Positions 10,164-19,287 of a stretch of 64,000 bases of DNA are shown here, piece after piece. A program made the position numbers and the translations under genes. The stretch is taken from the NCBI RefSeq assembly GCF_003337715.1, contig NZ_QPIX01000013.1:1-64000 (forward strand), given 5' to 3'. Under the pieces are notes generated by a model. The model saw only the letters and a list, made by a program, of their open reading frames with translations, made no database searches and had not been told where the DNA came from. Position 1 is the stretch's first letter. Each line of letters opens with the position of its first letter. This DNA comes from Ciceribacter lividus (GTDB taxonomy: Bacteria; Pseudomonadota; Alphaproteobacteria; Rhizobiales; Rhizobiaceae).

Positions 10164-11222
10164 TCAGGCCTTTTCGGTGGAGATGCCGTGGGAGACGGCG
10201 CCGCCGCGTTCGTACCATCCCTTGCTGCGGTTGACGATCCAGACGACCGACAGCATGACCGGCACCTCGATCAGCACGCCGACGACGGTGGCGAGCGCCG
10301 CACCCGACTGGAAGCCGAAGAGGCTGATCGCGGCGGCGACGGCGAGCTCGAAGAAGTTCGAGGCGCCGATGAGGGCCGAGGGGCCGGCGACGCAATGCTC
10401 TTCGCCGGACCAGCGGTTGAGGAGATAAGCGAGCCCCGAGTTGAAATAGACCTGGATCAGGATCGGCACCGCGAGCAGGCCGATGACCGCCGGCTGCGCG
10501 ATGATCTGTTCGCCCTGGAAACCGAAGAGCAGGACGAGGGTCGCGAGCAGCGAGACGAGCGACAGCGGCTGCAGTTTCGCGAGCAGGCGCTCGAGCCGGA
10601 TCGGTGTGCCGGCGGAAAGCAGCCGCCGCCGCAGGATCTGCGCCACCGCGACCGGGATGACGATGTAGAGCACCACCGAAAGCACCAGCGTGTCCCACGG
10701 GACGGTGATCGCCGAAAGCCCGAGCAGGAGGGCGACGATCGGCGCGAAGGCGACCACCATGATCGCATCGTTCAGCGCCACCTGCGTCAGCGTGAAATGC
10801 GGCTCTCCCTTCGTCAGGTTGGACCAGACGAAGACCATCGCCGTGCACGGGGCGGCGGCGAGGATGATGAGGCCGGCGATGTAGGAATCGATCTGGCCCG
10901 CCGGCAGGTAGGGGCGGAAGAGCCAGCCGACGAAAAGCCAGCCGAGCAGTGCCATCGAGAAGGGCTTGACCGCCCAGTTGACCAGCAGGGTGACGCCGAT
11001 GCCGCGCCAGTGGCGGCCGACTTCGGCAAGGGCTGCGAAGTCGATCTTCAGGAGCATCGGCACGATCATCAGCCAGATCAGCACGGCGACCGGCAGGTTC
11101 ACCTTGGCGACCTCCAGCGCGCCGATCGCGTGGAAGAGCGGCGGGAAGAGATGGCCAAGCGCGATGCCGGCGACGATGCAGAGGCCGACCCAGACGGTGA
11201 GGTAGCGTTCGAAGCTGGACAT
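10164..11222 (-). CDS. acr3: Arsenite efflux permease Acr3
   Basis: A 352-residue membrane protein with about ten transmembrane helices that expels arsenite by proton exchange. ACR3 signatures include LLKIDFAAL, ILAAAPCTAMVFVWSNLTKG (the family cysteine) and ALIGASNFFELAVAAAI. The start ATG overlaps the upstream arsC stop by one base (TGATG), showing translational coupling. A long in-frame upstream extension is coding sequence of that arsC in another frame and was discarded. Confidence 0.95.
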   Translation of the reverse strand: MSSFERYLTVWVGLCIVAGIALGHLFPPLFHAIGALEVAKVNLPVAVLIWLMIVPMLLKIDFAALAEVGRHWRGIGVTLLVNWAVKPFSMALLGWLFVGWLFRPYLPAGQIDSYIAGLIILAAAPCTAMVFVWSNLTKGEPHFTLTQVALNDAIMVVAFAPIVALLLGLSAITVPWDTLVLSVVLYIVIPVAVAQILRRRLLSAGTPIRLERLLAKLQPLSLVSLLATLVLLFGFQGEQIIAQPAVIGLLAVPILIQVYFNSGLAYLLNRWSGEEHCVAGPSALIGASNFFELAVAAAISLFGFQSGAALATVVGVLIEVPVMLSVVWIVNRSKGWYERGGAVSHGISTEKA

Positions 11223-11764
11223 CAGGCGACCTTTCCGCCGGCCGCGTCGGCGGCAGCATGGCTTGCGCCTTCCATGGTGCCGATCTGCTTCAACCGCGTT
11301 TGCAGCGCGAGCTTGTCGATCGAGGAAAGCGGCAGGCTGGTGAAGACGGTGATGCGGTTCTTCAGGAAGCGGGCGGCCTGGCCGAAGGCGCGTTCCTTCT
11401 CGAGGTCGGAGCCTTCGACGGCCGCCGGGTCCTCGACGCCCCAATGGGCGGTCATCGGATGACCGGGCCAGACCGGGCAGGCCTCGCCTGCGGCGTTGTC
11501 GCAGACGGTGAAGATGAAATCGATCTCCGGGGCACCAGGTTCGGCGAACTCGTCCCAGCTCTTGGAGCGGTAGCCCTCGGTCGGGTAGCCGAGGGCGGCG
11601 AGGGTCTTCAGCGCCAGCGGATGCACCTCGCCCTTTGGCCGGCTGCCGGCGGAGAAGGTGCGGAAGCGTCCGTTCCCCTCCTTTGCCAGGATCGCCTCGG
11701 CGAGAATGGAGCGGGCGGAATTGCCCGTGCAGAGGAAAAGCACGTTGTAGGTCTTGTCGGTCAT
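11222..11764 (-). CDS. arsC: Arsenate reductase, thioredoxin type (low-MW phosphatase fold)
   Basis: A 180-residue protein with the CxGNxxRS loop of low-molecular-weight phosphatases (LFLCTGNSARS, C12) and the later cysteines in FTVCDNAAGEACPVWPG, as in thioredoxin-linked arsenate reductases. It reduces arsenate by a relay of three cysteines. The gene follows arsR by 37 bases and overlaps acr3. Confidence 0.92.
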   Translation of the reverse strand: MTDKTYNVLFLCTGNSARSILAEAILAKEGNGRFRTFSAGSRPKGEVHPLALKTLAALGYPTEGYRSKSWDEFAEPGAPEIDFIFTVCDNAAGEACPVWPGHPMTAHWGVEDPAAVEGSDLEKERAFGQAARFLKNRITVFTSLPLSSIDKLALQTRLKQIGTMEGASHAAADAAGGKVA

Positions 11765-11801
11765 GGTCGTCGTCCGTCGGTTGGTTCGGGCGTGAGCGTG
11801 G

Positions 11802-12155
11802 TTATTTCGCGTGAGCGGCAGGCGGGCAGCAGGGTGCGAGATCGGCGATCAGCGGCGCGCAGAGTTCGGCATTGCCGCCGCAGCAGTCCTTGAGGAGATA
11901 AAGCATCATCGCCCGGAAACGGGCGAGATCGGCGCGATAGAGGATCAAGCGGCCCTGCCGTTCGCCCGTGACCAGTCCGGCCTGGGCCAGCGTCGAAAGA
12001 TGCGCCGACATGGTGTTCTGCGGCACGCCGGCAAGCCGCGCCAACTCTCCCGCCGGCACGCCGTCCGGCTCGCACGCCACCAGCAGGCGAAAGGTCTGCA
12101 GCCGGGTCGACTGGGCAAGGGCGGCCAGCGCCGCGATGACGTTTTTCTCATCCAT
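11802..12155 (-). CDS. arsR: ArsR-family arsenic-responsive repressor
   Basis: A 117-residue winged-helix repressor (ELARLAGVPQNTMSAHLSTL as recognition region). A cysteine-rich C terminus (CCGGNAELC and CC) is suited to bind arsenite and release DNA. It heads the four-gene ars operon. A small inverted repeat sits immediately before its ATG and is the likely operator. Confidence 0.92.
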   Translation of the reverse strand: MDEKNVIAALAALAQSTRLQTFRLLVACEPDGVPAGELARLAGVPQNTMSAHLSTLAQAGLVTGERQGRLILYRADLARFRAMMLYLLKDCCGGNAELCAPLIADLAPCCPPAAHAK

Positions 12156-12660
12156 ATATCCAGAATAATGGATGAATCTGGCGTGTCAAGGCGCGGGATG
12201 TGGGGGGGAGGGCGCGTATCCATCACATTGGCCCAGCTCCCCCTGCTGCAAGGACACCCTAGCGCGATTGGCAGGACGGCGTGGATCCTCGGGTCAAGCC
12301 CGAGGATGACGACTTTTCATGTGTCGCTTGAGTGCCCTACCGAGAGGTCTGTGCAAGCTCGGCATCTGTCTCGAGCGCCGCGTCGTCCTCCCCGATCACG
12401 TCAACGCCTCTTTGGGGCCACGATTCCCGCACTCCCGTCATCCTCGGGCTCGACCCGAGGATCCCCAGACGCTCGTTGTGTCCCTTACCTTCGCACTCAC
12501 GACTGACTGCAACGCCGGCCGCAGCCGATCTCCCCCCTTGTGGGGGAGATGTCCGGCAGGACAGAGGGGGGTGAGCGCCCCCCACCTTCGGCTCACCGCA
12601 AAAATTCCCCAACAGAATCAATCCCCGACACCCTTTTTTATTCACCCCCTTCCGACCTGT
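12156..12660. repeat. Mosaic intergenic repeat block, copy 2
   Basis: No gene is seen. Two inverted copies of the palindromic unit (12280-12311 and 12436-12467, core CCTCGGG/CCCGAGG) bound a segment similar to the one inside copy 1 at 7413-7593. A RIME-like stretch with CCCCC-TTGT-GGGGG and a terminal GAGGGGGG follows (about 12530-12575). Copies 1 and 2 carry the RIME-like part on opposite sides. Confidence 0.7.
12158..12173 (-). promoter_or_regulatory. Candidate ArsR operator
   Basis: The inverted repeat ATCCA-N6-TGGAT lies 2 bases upstream of the arsR start codon, within an AT-rich stretch that could hold the promoter. Its place fits autoregulation by ArsR. Confidence 0.5.
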
Positions 12661-13462
12661 CGTAGAGTCACCCCGTTCCGCCATCGGATACACCGGACCA
12701 TGCGAAGTCCGGCGAGGCGGGACCGGCGCCGGGGTGGACGACTGTCGCAGGTCGAAAGCTCCGGCCGCTGCAACGGTCTCCCTCCGCGGGAGGCGGAAGG
12801 CGAAACGGTCCGGACCGGCTCGCCGTCACCGCCGCTAACGCGGGCGTGCCTTGGAGGCACACAGACAGGCGCCCTGGGAGCTTGAAAAAGCCCCCCGGCG
12901 AAAAAGACGGCGGGGTGAGCCTAAGGATCGCCAATGATCCCGGCTCATCTGCCGGCGAGGGTCAGGCCGGACGGTACCATCCGGCGGGAACCTCCCGGGC
13001 CACCGGCCAGGCGTCAGCGAAGGTCCGTCACCGGACGGATGCGCGCTCGATGCCGATCCGCGCCGGCCGATGCCGAGACTTCAAGTTTCGGCAAAGGCGC
13101 CGCCTTGCCAGAGAGACGCATGCAGCGGGCAAGAACGCCGAACGGGGCGCTGAGAGGTGCCATATAAAATAACTTACGAGGCAGCTTTCAGCGCCCCGTC
13201 CGATCCCCCGCGTCCGAAAGGGCAGAAGGGGGAACCGAAATGCCGGACACCACGGCGGGAGACCGCGCGTGAATGCACCGGCGTGTCTGTCGGGCAATGC
13301 GATCGACCGGCGATGATCGAAGGCCCAGATCTTTGAAAAGAAAGGAAGAGTCGTAGCGGGAGAGCGGTTCCCTCAATACCGTGCGACGGTTGAAATCAGA
13401 TGCTGACGAGCTCTGCCAGATCCGGGATTGGTTGCGAACCCCGCAATGAATTCCTGTGCACG
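12661..13462. other. Unassigned non-coding GC-rich stretch rich in inverted repeats
   Basis: About 800 bases between arsR and the LysR gene hold no convincing gene on either strand. The first 500 carry many short perfect inverted repeats: 12693-12712 (CCGGAC/GTCCGG), 12781-12793, 12846-12860 (GTGCCT/AGGCAC), 12967-12983, 13023-13036 and 13072-13092 (9-bp stem). This density suggests a structured RNA or a decayed region. I looked for RNase P, tmRNA, cobalamin and M-box signatures and found none. Its strand is unknown. Confidence 0.4.
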
Positions 13463-14365
13463 TCAGATCGGGCTCTTTAGTCGCTCCAGGATGGTCAGAA
13501 ACTCCGCAATTAGCGGACTGTTCTTGTTCTCTCGCCTATAGGCGATCTTGTGCATCGACGAAAAGCCGAAAGCGCCGGGGCGAATGGCGCGCAGTTCGCC
13601 GCGCGCCACCCAGGGTTCGGCGAAATGGCAGGGCAGAAAACCGATGAACTGCCCCGACAGGATGAGCATGACCTGCGCTTCCATCGCCACGACAGAGGCG
13701 CTCGCGCGCGGATGGCCGACCAGGTAGAGGTCGTCGAAATGGCGGTAGCGTCGCACCGAGAAGCGGGCGCCGGAGATGACCCGCTGGTCGATCTCGTGGT
13801 CCGGTCTGTCGAACAGCGGATGTTCGCGGCCGCAGTAGAGATTGTGCGGCTCGCTGGCAAAATCCCGGTAGGTCAGGCCCGGAGAACGCTGTGAAAACGG
13901 ACCGATGGCGATATCGCGATCGCCGTCCGCCACCTTTTGTTCGAGCTCCGAGGGCGTGCCCAGTTCGAGGTCGACGAAAATGTCCGTACCCGGCTGCATG
14001 AACTGGGCGATCGCCCTTTGTACTCCGAGCTGCTCGCTGGTCATCACGCCGTCCGACGCGCCCAGACGCAGCCGGCCCGAAAGATTGCCGCTCGCCGCAC
14101 TGACGCGCTGGGTGAAATCGTCGATGTCGCGGAACAGCTTGACGGCCGCGTCATAGGTGGCGCGGCCGAGTTCGGTCAGGCGAAACTGCTGCCTGCCGCG
14201 ATGACACAACTGGCCGCCGATCCGCTTTTCGAGCTCCGCCAGATGGGTGCTCAGCGTCGACTGCGACAGGTTCAGCGCCAGTTGCGCGTCCGAGAAACCA
14301 TTGGCGTCCGCAAGCGCGACGAAAACGCGAAGCAGGCGGATATCGATATTGTCGAGGCGACGCAT
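13463..14365 (-). CDS. LysR-family regulator of the divergent importer/hydrolase operon
   Basis: A 300-residue LysR protein with the N-terminal helix-turn-helix (FSDAQLALNLSQSTLSTHLAELE) and a C-terminal ligand domain. It is divergent from the seven-gene operon starting at 14473, with a 107-base shared gap holding an 8-bp inverted repeat. LysR proteins usually control such a neighbour in response to a pathway compound. The ATG at 14365 is chosen over a TTG two codons upstream. Confidence 0.88.
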   Translation of the reverse strand: MRRLDNIDIRLLRVFVALADANGFSDAQLALNLSQSTLSTHLAELEKRIGGQLCHRGRQQFRLTELGRATYDAAVKLFRDIDDFTQRVSAASGNLSGRLRLGASDGVMTSEQLGVQRAIAQFMQPGTDIFVDLELGTPSELEQKVADGDRDIAIGPFSQRSPGLTYRDFASEPHNLYCGREHPLFDRPDHEIDQRVISGARFSVRRYRHFDDLYLVGHPRASASVVAMEAQVMLILSGQFIGFLPCHFAEPWVARGELRAIRPGAFGFSSMHKIAYRRENKNSPLIAEFLTILERLKSPI

Positions 14366-14374
14366 TGGCAAAAC

Positions 14375-14430
14375 TCACATTGACGTTCTTCGATGTATAA
14401 TCCCAAATATTGTGATTTACTCCAATGTGA
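14375..14430. promoter_or_regulatory. Divergent promoter region with LysR-type half-sites
   Basis: TCACATTG (14375-14382) and its exact reverse complement CAATGTGA (14423-14430) lie 40 bases apart in the AT-rich gap between the LysR gene and the operon. The arrangement fits a LysR recognition site plus promoter elements. Confidence 0.45.
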
Positions 14431-14472
14431 ATATGCATGACGCTGCCTCAAATTCAAAAAAAGGGGAACATC

Positions 14473-15459
14473 ATGAACAAGACACTCGGACTGACGACCG
14501 CGATCGCCCTGATCGTGTCGTCGACGAACGTTTTCGCTGCGGACCAGATCCGCATTCTCGCGCCGACCTGGCTCGGCTTCGCGCCGGTCCATGTGGCGCA
14601 GGCCAATGGTTGCTTCGAACAGGAGAAGCTCGATGTCACCATCGCCTTCGAAGATGACCTCAGCAACGTGATGGCGGCCATGGCGCGCGGCGATATCGAG
14701 ATCCAGATGCGCAGCGTCGGCGAGTATCAGGGCCGTCCGCGCGACAAGACGACGCCCGGTATCATTATCGGCACAATCGACGAATCGGTCGGTGGCGACG
14801 GCGTGATCGCCGACGGCAGCATCAAGACGGTTGCCGATCTCAAGGGCAAGACCATCGCCGCCGAACCCAATATCCCTTCGCGCCTTCTGCTGCAGATGGA
14901 ACTCAAGCAGGCCGGCCTCACCCTGAAGGATCTGGACATCAAGGAGATTTCCACGGCCGATACGGGTGCCGTTTTCGTCGACGAGAGCATTGCCGCAGTC
15001 GCCACCTACGAACCCTTCATGTCGCAGGCCATCAAGGCCTCCTCGCGGGAGGGCGCAAAGGTGCTGATCTCTTCCAAGGATCACCGCGGCCTCATCATCG
15101 ACGCCATCATTGCGCGCAACGATGACCTCAAGGCCTCGCCGGACAAGTATGGGCGTTTCCTGAAGTGCATCTATTCGGCCGTCGACTTCATCAAGGCCGA
15201 ACCACAGAAGTTCGCCGAAATCGCCGCCCCGAGCTTTGGCCTGACACCTGAAGAGGTACTGGACGTGGTCAACGGCAGTCTGGCCTATACCACATTGTCG
15301 GAAGCCAAGACCTATATGGGCGAGCCCTCGAAGCCCGGCAGCCTGTTTGCGATCTTCGAGACGTTGATGGCGCTCAATCTGGAGAATGGCGCAGCCGACA
15401 ACCAGCTGGTGGCCGCCGAGCAGATCGATAGCACCGTCATCGCGACCGTCGGCAAGTGA
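14473..15459 (+). CDS. ABC importer periplasmic binding protein (NMT1/SsuA-like)
   Basis: A 328-residue protein with a signal peptide cut near residue 22 (VFAADQ) and the NMT1/THI5-like binding fold (LAPTWLGFAPVHVAQANGCFEQEKLDVTI). It collects a small molecule for the permease and ATPase that follow. Relatives bind sulfonates, nitrate or pyrimidines; the downstream creatininase and ureohydrolase hint at a guanidino or ureido compound. An AAGGGGAA site precedes the ATG at 14473. The stop overlaps the next start (GTGA). Confidence 0.88.
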   Translation: MNKTLGLTTAIALIVSSTNVFAADQIRILAPTWLGFAPVHVAQANGCFEQEKLDVTIAFEDDLSNVMAAMARGDIEIQMRSVGEYQGRPRDKTTPGIIIGTIDESVGGDGVIADGSIKTVADLKGKTIAAEPNIPSRLLLQMELKQAGLTLKDLDIKEISTADTGAVFVDESIAAVATYEPFMSQAIKASSREGAKVLISSKDHRGLIIDAIIARNDDLKASPDKYGRFLKCIYSAVDFIKAEPQKFAEIAAPSFGLTPEEVLDVVNGSLAYTTLSEAKTYMGEPSKPGSLFAIFETLMALNLENGAADNQLVAAEQIDSTVIATVGK

Positions 15460-16262
15460 GTTCGGACCGGCACACGCGGATGTTTGCAAAACTGTTCACC
15501 TTTCGAGGCGGGAAGTCGCCCGTCGCCGAACTGCTTGTCGGTCTGGCGGCGGCGGCGCTCCTGCTGGGGTTCTGGGAGCTGGTGGCAAGGATGGGTCTCG
15601 TCAAGCCGCAGTTCCTGCCGTCTCCGGGCGACGTCCTGGCGGCGCTCTGGCGCATGCTGACGCAGCAGGACCTCCTCTGGCACACGGCGGTCTCGGCGGG
15701 GCGGGTCTGGTCGGCTTTTCTGCTGGCCGCGCTGATGGCGATCCCGATCGGCATGCTGATGAGCAGCTATCGCATCGTCGGGGCGTCGCTCGAACCGATG
15801 ATCGATTTCATCCGCTACCTGCCGGTGCCGGCTCTCGTGCCCTTGTCGATCATCTGGTTCGGCGTGGGGGAGTCCACCAAGATCTTCCTGCTGTGGCTCG
15901 GTACCTTCTTTCAGCTCGTGCTGTTCGTGGCGGACGACGTTCGCCGGGTGCCCAACGAATATGTGGAGGTGGCCCGTACCGTGGGTGCGCGGTCGCGGCA
16001 GGTGATGACGGATGTGATCTTCAGGGCCATGGGACCGTCGCTGCTCGACAATCTCCGGATCACCCTCGGCTGGTGCTGGACCTATCTCATCATCGCCGAA
16101 ATCGTCGCAGCGGATTCCGGCATCGGCTTCGTCATCTGGTCGGCACGCCGTTACGTCAAGACACCGGAAGTCATGGCCGGCGTTCTCGTCATCGGGCTGG
16201 TCGGTCTGGTGACCGACCAGTTGCTGCGTGTCCTGCATCGCAGGATCTTCCAATATGTGTGA
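15456..16262 (+). CDS. ABC importer permease (SsuC/TauC-like)
   Basis: A 268-residue inner-membrane permease with about six helices. The cytoplasmic loop that contacts the ATPase is seen in [22 protein letters not shown]. The GTG at 15456 overlaps the binding-protein stop (GTGA), which implies coupling; an ATG at 15480 is the alternative. It forms a transporter with the neighbouring binding protein and ATPase. Confidence 0.87.
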   Translation: MSSDRHTRMFAKLFTFRGGKSPVAELLVGLAAAALLLGFWELVARMGLVKPQFLPSPGDVLAALWRMLTQQDLLWHTAVSAGRVWSAFLLAALMAIPIGMLMSSYRIVGASLEPMIDFIRYLPVPALVPLSIIWFGVGESTKIFLLWLGTFFQLVLFVADDVRRVPNEYVEVARTVGARSRQVMTDVIFRAMGPSLLDNLRITLGWCWTYLIIAEIVAADSGIGFVIWSARRYVKTPEVMAGVLVIGLVGLVTDQLLRVLHRRIFQYV

Positions 16263-16269
16263 GCCCTCC

Positions 16270-17043
16270 ATGGCAGAGAACTACTTGGCATTCGAAGGCG
16301 TCACCAAGAGCTTCGGCCCTATGAACGTCGTGACAAGGACCGATCTTTCGATCGGCCGCGGCAGCCTGGTCGTCTTTCTCGGCCCGTCCGGTTGCGGCAA
16401 GACCACGCTGATGCGCATGGTGGGCGGGCTCGATACGCCCACGACCGGCCGTATTCGGCTCGACGGCGATATCGTCCGTGCCCCCGATCGCCGCCGCGGC
16501 ATGGTCTTCCAGGCCTACTCCTCCTTTCCCTGGCTGACGGTCGCGGAAAACATCGCCTTTGGCATGCGCTACCGTTCCGATATCTCGGCGCAGGAAAAGG
16601 CGGAACGCAAGGCGCACTATCTGAAGCTGGTGGGCCTCGAGGAATTCGCCGATGCCTATCCGTCGCGCATTTCCGGCGGCATGCGCCAGCGCGTCGCCAT
16701 CGCCCGCACGCTTGCCGCCGGTTCCGAAGTCCTGTTGATGGACGAGCCGTTCGGTGCGCTCGATGCCCTGACCCGCGAACGCCTGCAGGTGCAACTGAGG
16801 GCGTTGCAGATCTCCGAGCAAAAGACGGTGATTTTCGTCACCCATGACGTCGAGGAGGCCGTGCTCCTTGCTGACCGCATCGTGCTGTTCTCGAAACGGC
16901 CGGCGCGCATCGTCGCCGACATCGACGTCAACGCCGCACTCGGAGTCGAGCGGCCGCTGGAGATCCGCGAAACGCAGAGCTTCTTCGACCTTCGCAACAA
17001 GATCCTCCATCTCATCCGCAATGAAACGGGAGACCCCCTATGA
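16270..17043 (+). CDS. ABC importer ATPase (SsuB/TauB-like)
   Basis: A 257-residue ATPase with Walker A (GPSGCGKTT), Q-loop ([10 protein letters not shown]), signature [14 protein letters not shown], Walker B ([12 protein letters not shown]) and the switch histidine (FVTHDVEEA). It powers the preceding permease. The start at 16270 is preferred; an ATG at 16255 overlapping the permease end is possible. Its stop overlaps the next start (ATGA). Confidence 0.92.
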   Translation: MAENYLAFEGVTKSFGPMNVVTRTDLSIGRGSLVVFLGPSGCGKTTLMRMVGGLDTPTTGRIRLDGDIVRAPDRRRGMVFQAYSSFPWLTVAENIAFGMRYRSDISAQEKAERKAHYLKLVGLEEFADAYPSRISGGMRQRVAIARTLAAGSEVLLMDEPFGALDALTRERLQVQLRALQISEQKTVIFVTHDVEEAVLLADRIVLFSKRPARIVADIDVNAALGVERPLEIRETQSFFDLRNKILHLIRNETGDPL

Positions 17044-17795
17044 AGGGCATGTTCTCGGATCGCACGGTGGTGATCACCGGGGCAAGCCGCGGGATCGGGC
17101 TCGGCATTGCCCGGGCCTTCCACCGCGAGGGTGCGCGGCTCCATCTGATTGCCGATGACCCTGCGGTGCACGCGCGCGCCGACGAACTCGGCGCCACCGC
17201 CGCCCAGGCGGACATTGCGGACGGAGCCAGCGTCGACGCCGCATTGAAGGACGTGGCGACGATCGATGTGCTCATCAACAATGCCGGCCTCGAGCGCCTG
17301 ACGCCGCTTGGCGATCCGAGCCCGGAGACTTTCGCCACTTTCCGCCGCATCATCGACATCAATATCGCCGGCACGGCCCTGGTCACAAGGCGCGCACTCC
17401 AGTCCATGTCTTCGGGTGGGGCGATCGTCAACACGGCCTCGATCTGGGGGCGTGTGGCGGAGGCGCAGTTCGACGCCTATGTGGCCTCGAAACACGCGAT
17501 CATAGGGCTCACCAAGACCTGGGCGAAGGAGCTCGGGCCGCGCAATATCCGCGTCAATGCCGTCTGCCCCGGCTGGGTGAGGACGGAAGCCTCGATGCGT
17601 TCGCTGGGGCTGATGGCATCCGCGCAAGGGGTCAGCGAAGACAGCCTTCTCGAAGACATCGTCGGCGGCCAGGCCTTGCCCGGCCTGATGGAACCCGACG
17701 ACATGGGAGAGATCTACCTGTTCCTCGCGTCCGACAAGGCGAAGAACATCACGGGCCAGTCGATCGGCGCCGATCGGGGAGAAGTTCCATGGTGA
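17040..17795 (+). CDS. Short-chain dehydrogenase/reductase (SDR) A
   Basis: A 251-residue classical SDR. The nucleotide site is [16 protein letters not shown] follows at about residue 80, and the catalytic Tyr-Lys is in YVASKHA. It would oxidise or reduce an alcohol/carbonyl with NAD(P). It overlaps both neighbours by a few bases, so it belongs to the operon. The substrate is unknown; two SDRs in series suggest oxidation of a hydroxyl group on the imported compound or its product. Confidence 0.9.
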   Translation: MKGMFSDRTVVITGASRGIGLGIARAFHREGARLHLIADDPAVHARADELGATAAQADIADGASVDAALKDVATIDVLINNAGLERLTPLGDPSPETFATFRRIIDINIAGTALVTRRALQSMSSGGAIVNTASIWGRVAEAQFDAYVASKHAIIGLTKTWAKELGPRNIRVNAVCPGWVRTEASMRSLGLMASAQGVSEDSLLEDIVGGQALPGLMEPDDMGEIYLFLASDKAKNITGQSIGADRGEVPW

Positions 17796-18496
17796 AGCCG
17801 TTGACGGGCAAGAGGGCCCTGGTGACCGGAGCGGCCAGCGGCATCGGTCTAGCTGTCGCGGAGGCGCTGGCGGCCGAAGGCGCCACGGTCATCGGCCTTG
17901 ATCTGAGAGCGCAGGAGGGGAACCGGTCCATTCTCGCCTGCGATCTCGCGGACGAGGGTCAGGTCGTCTCCTGCGTCGGCGAAGCCGCGCGGCGAATGGG
18001 CGGAATCGACATCCTCGTCAACAATGCGGGCATACTCGAGGAATGCCCACTGGGGAGCATCGGCGCCGCCCATGTCGATCGCATGTTCGCGGTCAACGTG
18101 CGGGGGGCAATCCTCGTGGCGCGGGAAGCACTGCCGCATCTGCCCGATGGAGGGCGGATCATCAATATCGCCTCCGAACTCGCCTATCTCGGCAGGGCGG
18201 ACGCCTCCGTCTATTGCGCCACCAAGGCGGCCATCCTCGGCTTGACCCGCTCCTGGGCGCGGGAACTCGCGCCGAAGATCCTGGTGAATGCCGTTGCTCC
18301 GGGACCGACCGACACCCCGCTCCTGGCCTTCGAGACCCTGACGGTGGCACAGAAGGCGGCCGAGACGGCCAATCCCATGGGGCGGATCGGCAGGCCGGAG
18401 GAAGTGGCGGCAGCCGTGGTTTTTCTCGCAGGGCCGGGGGCTACCTTCTTCACCGGACAATGCCTGGGCGCCAATGGCGGCGCGGCGATGATTTGA
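17789..18496 (+). CDS. Short-chain dehydrogenase/reductase (SDR) B
   Basis: A 235-residue classical SDR with TGAASGIGLAVA for the dinucleotide, NNAG, and catalytic YCATKAA. The C terminus GQCLGANGGAAMI is the usual SDR ending. It is only moderately like SDR A, so the pair is not a fresh duplication. The start overlaps the end of SDR A by 7 bases. It is an operon member whose substrate is unknown. Confidence 0.9.
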   Translation: MVKPLTGKRALVTGAASGIGLAVAEALAAEGATVIGLDLRAQEGNRSILACDLADEGQVVSCVGEAARRMGGIDILVNNAGILEECPLGSIGAAHVDRMFAVNVRGAILVAREALPHLPDGGRIINIASELAYLGRADASVYCATKAAILGLTRSWARELAPKILVNAVAPGPTDTPLLAFETLTVAQKAAETANPMGRIGRPEEVAAAVVFLAGPGATFFTGQCLGANGGAAMI

Positions 18497-18506
18497 GGAC
18501 GTCACG

Positions 18507-19286
18507 ATGAACGACAGCGTATTCTGGGCGGAGCAGACATGGCCCGAGGCGGCCGCGAAGGTGGCCGGCGGCGCACCGATATTCCTGCCGCTCGGCGCGA
18601 CCGAGCAGCACGGCCATCACATGGCACTCAATGTCGACGTCGTCCTGCCGACCTCCATATGTGAAACGGTCGCAAGAGCCGTCGGCGGGCTGGTTCTGCC
18701 CACCATTCCCTATGGCAACCGATCGCAGCCGAAGACCGGCGGCGGATCGGCCTTCGGCGGCACGATCAATCTGACGGCCCACACGTTCTCGCTGGTGGTG
18801 CGCGACGTCCTGTGCGAGCTCTACCGGCAGAAAGTCCGGCGGATCGTGGTGGTGAACGGCCACTACGAGAACATCTGGCCCGCGGTCGAAGGCATTGAAC
18901 TGGCGCTGGATGCGATCGGCCGCGACCGCTGCGACGGGCTGACGATCCTCCGCCTCGACCACTGGGATCTCGTCCAGCCGTCGACCATCGATCGGATCTT
19001 CCCGGATGGCTATCCCGGCATCGAGCTCGAGCATGCGAGCGTGATCGAGACCTCCATGATGCTGGCGCTGCGCCCGGAACTCGTCGATCTCGGCCGGTCG
19101 CTTCACGATGGGCCGGCGATGTTCAAGCCCTATGATCGCTATCCTCTTCCGCTCGCCGACGTGCCGCCCTCCGGCGTGCTGTCCATGACGGCGGGATCGC
19201 AGGCTGAAAAAGGCAATTGGCTGCTGACCGACGTGGTCAGCCGCATGACACAGATCGTTCGAGACGAATTCGGCATTGGAGGCTAA
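18507..19286 (+). CDS. Creatininase-family metal-dependent hydrolase
   Basis: A 259-residue member of the creatininase family, which opens cyclic or linear amides using two metal ions. The metal-site pieces are present: LPLGATEQHGHHMALNVDV (Glu, His, Asp) and VVVNGHYEN (His and Glu). The family includes creatinine amidohydrolase, riboflavin-pathway formamide hydrolases and mycofactocin proteins, so creatinine is only one candidate. It lies 10 bases after SDR B and 1 base before the ureohydrolase. A second family member sits at 53997-54800. Confidence 0.85.
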   Translation: MNDSVFWAEQTWPEAAAKVAGGAPIFLPLGATEQHGHHMALNVDVVLPTSICETVARAVGGLVLPTIPYGNRSQPKTGGGSAFGGTINLTAHTFSLVVRDVLCELYRQKVRRIVVVNGHYENIWPAVEGIELALDAIGRDRCDGLTILRLDHWDLVQPSTIDRIFPDGYPGIELEHASVIETSMMLALRPELVDLGRSLHDGPAMFKPYDRYPLPLADVPPSGVLSMTAGSQAEKGNWLLTDVVSRMTQIVRDEFGIGG

Positions 19287-19287
19287 T

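Noticed and set aside
12661..13170. Possible RNase P RNA, tmRNA, cobalamin riboswitch or M-box
   Set aside because: Key blocks are absent: no GAGGAAAGTCC, no tag-like frame with Ala-Asn-Asp, no B12 box and no GGTGAGGCTCC core.
12846..13172. A 108-residue plus-strand open frame in the non-coding stretch
   Set aside because: It crosses several strong hairpins, has no ribosome site and Arg-rich composition typical of shadow frames.
16088..16269. Long upstream start for the ABC ATPase at 16228
   Set aside because: It would overlap the permease C terminus by 35 bases and lacks a ribosome site; MAENY or MCEPS starts fit the family.
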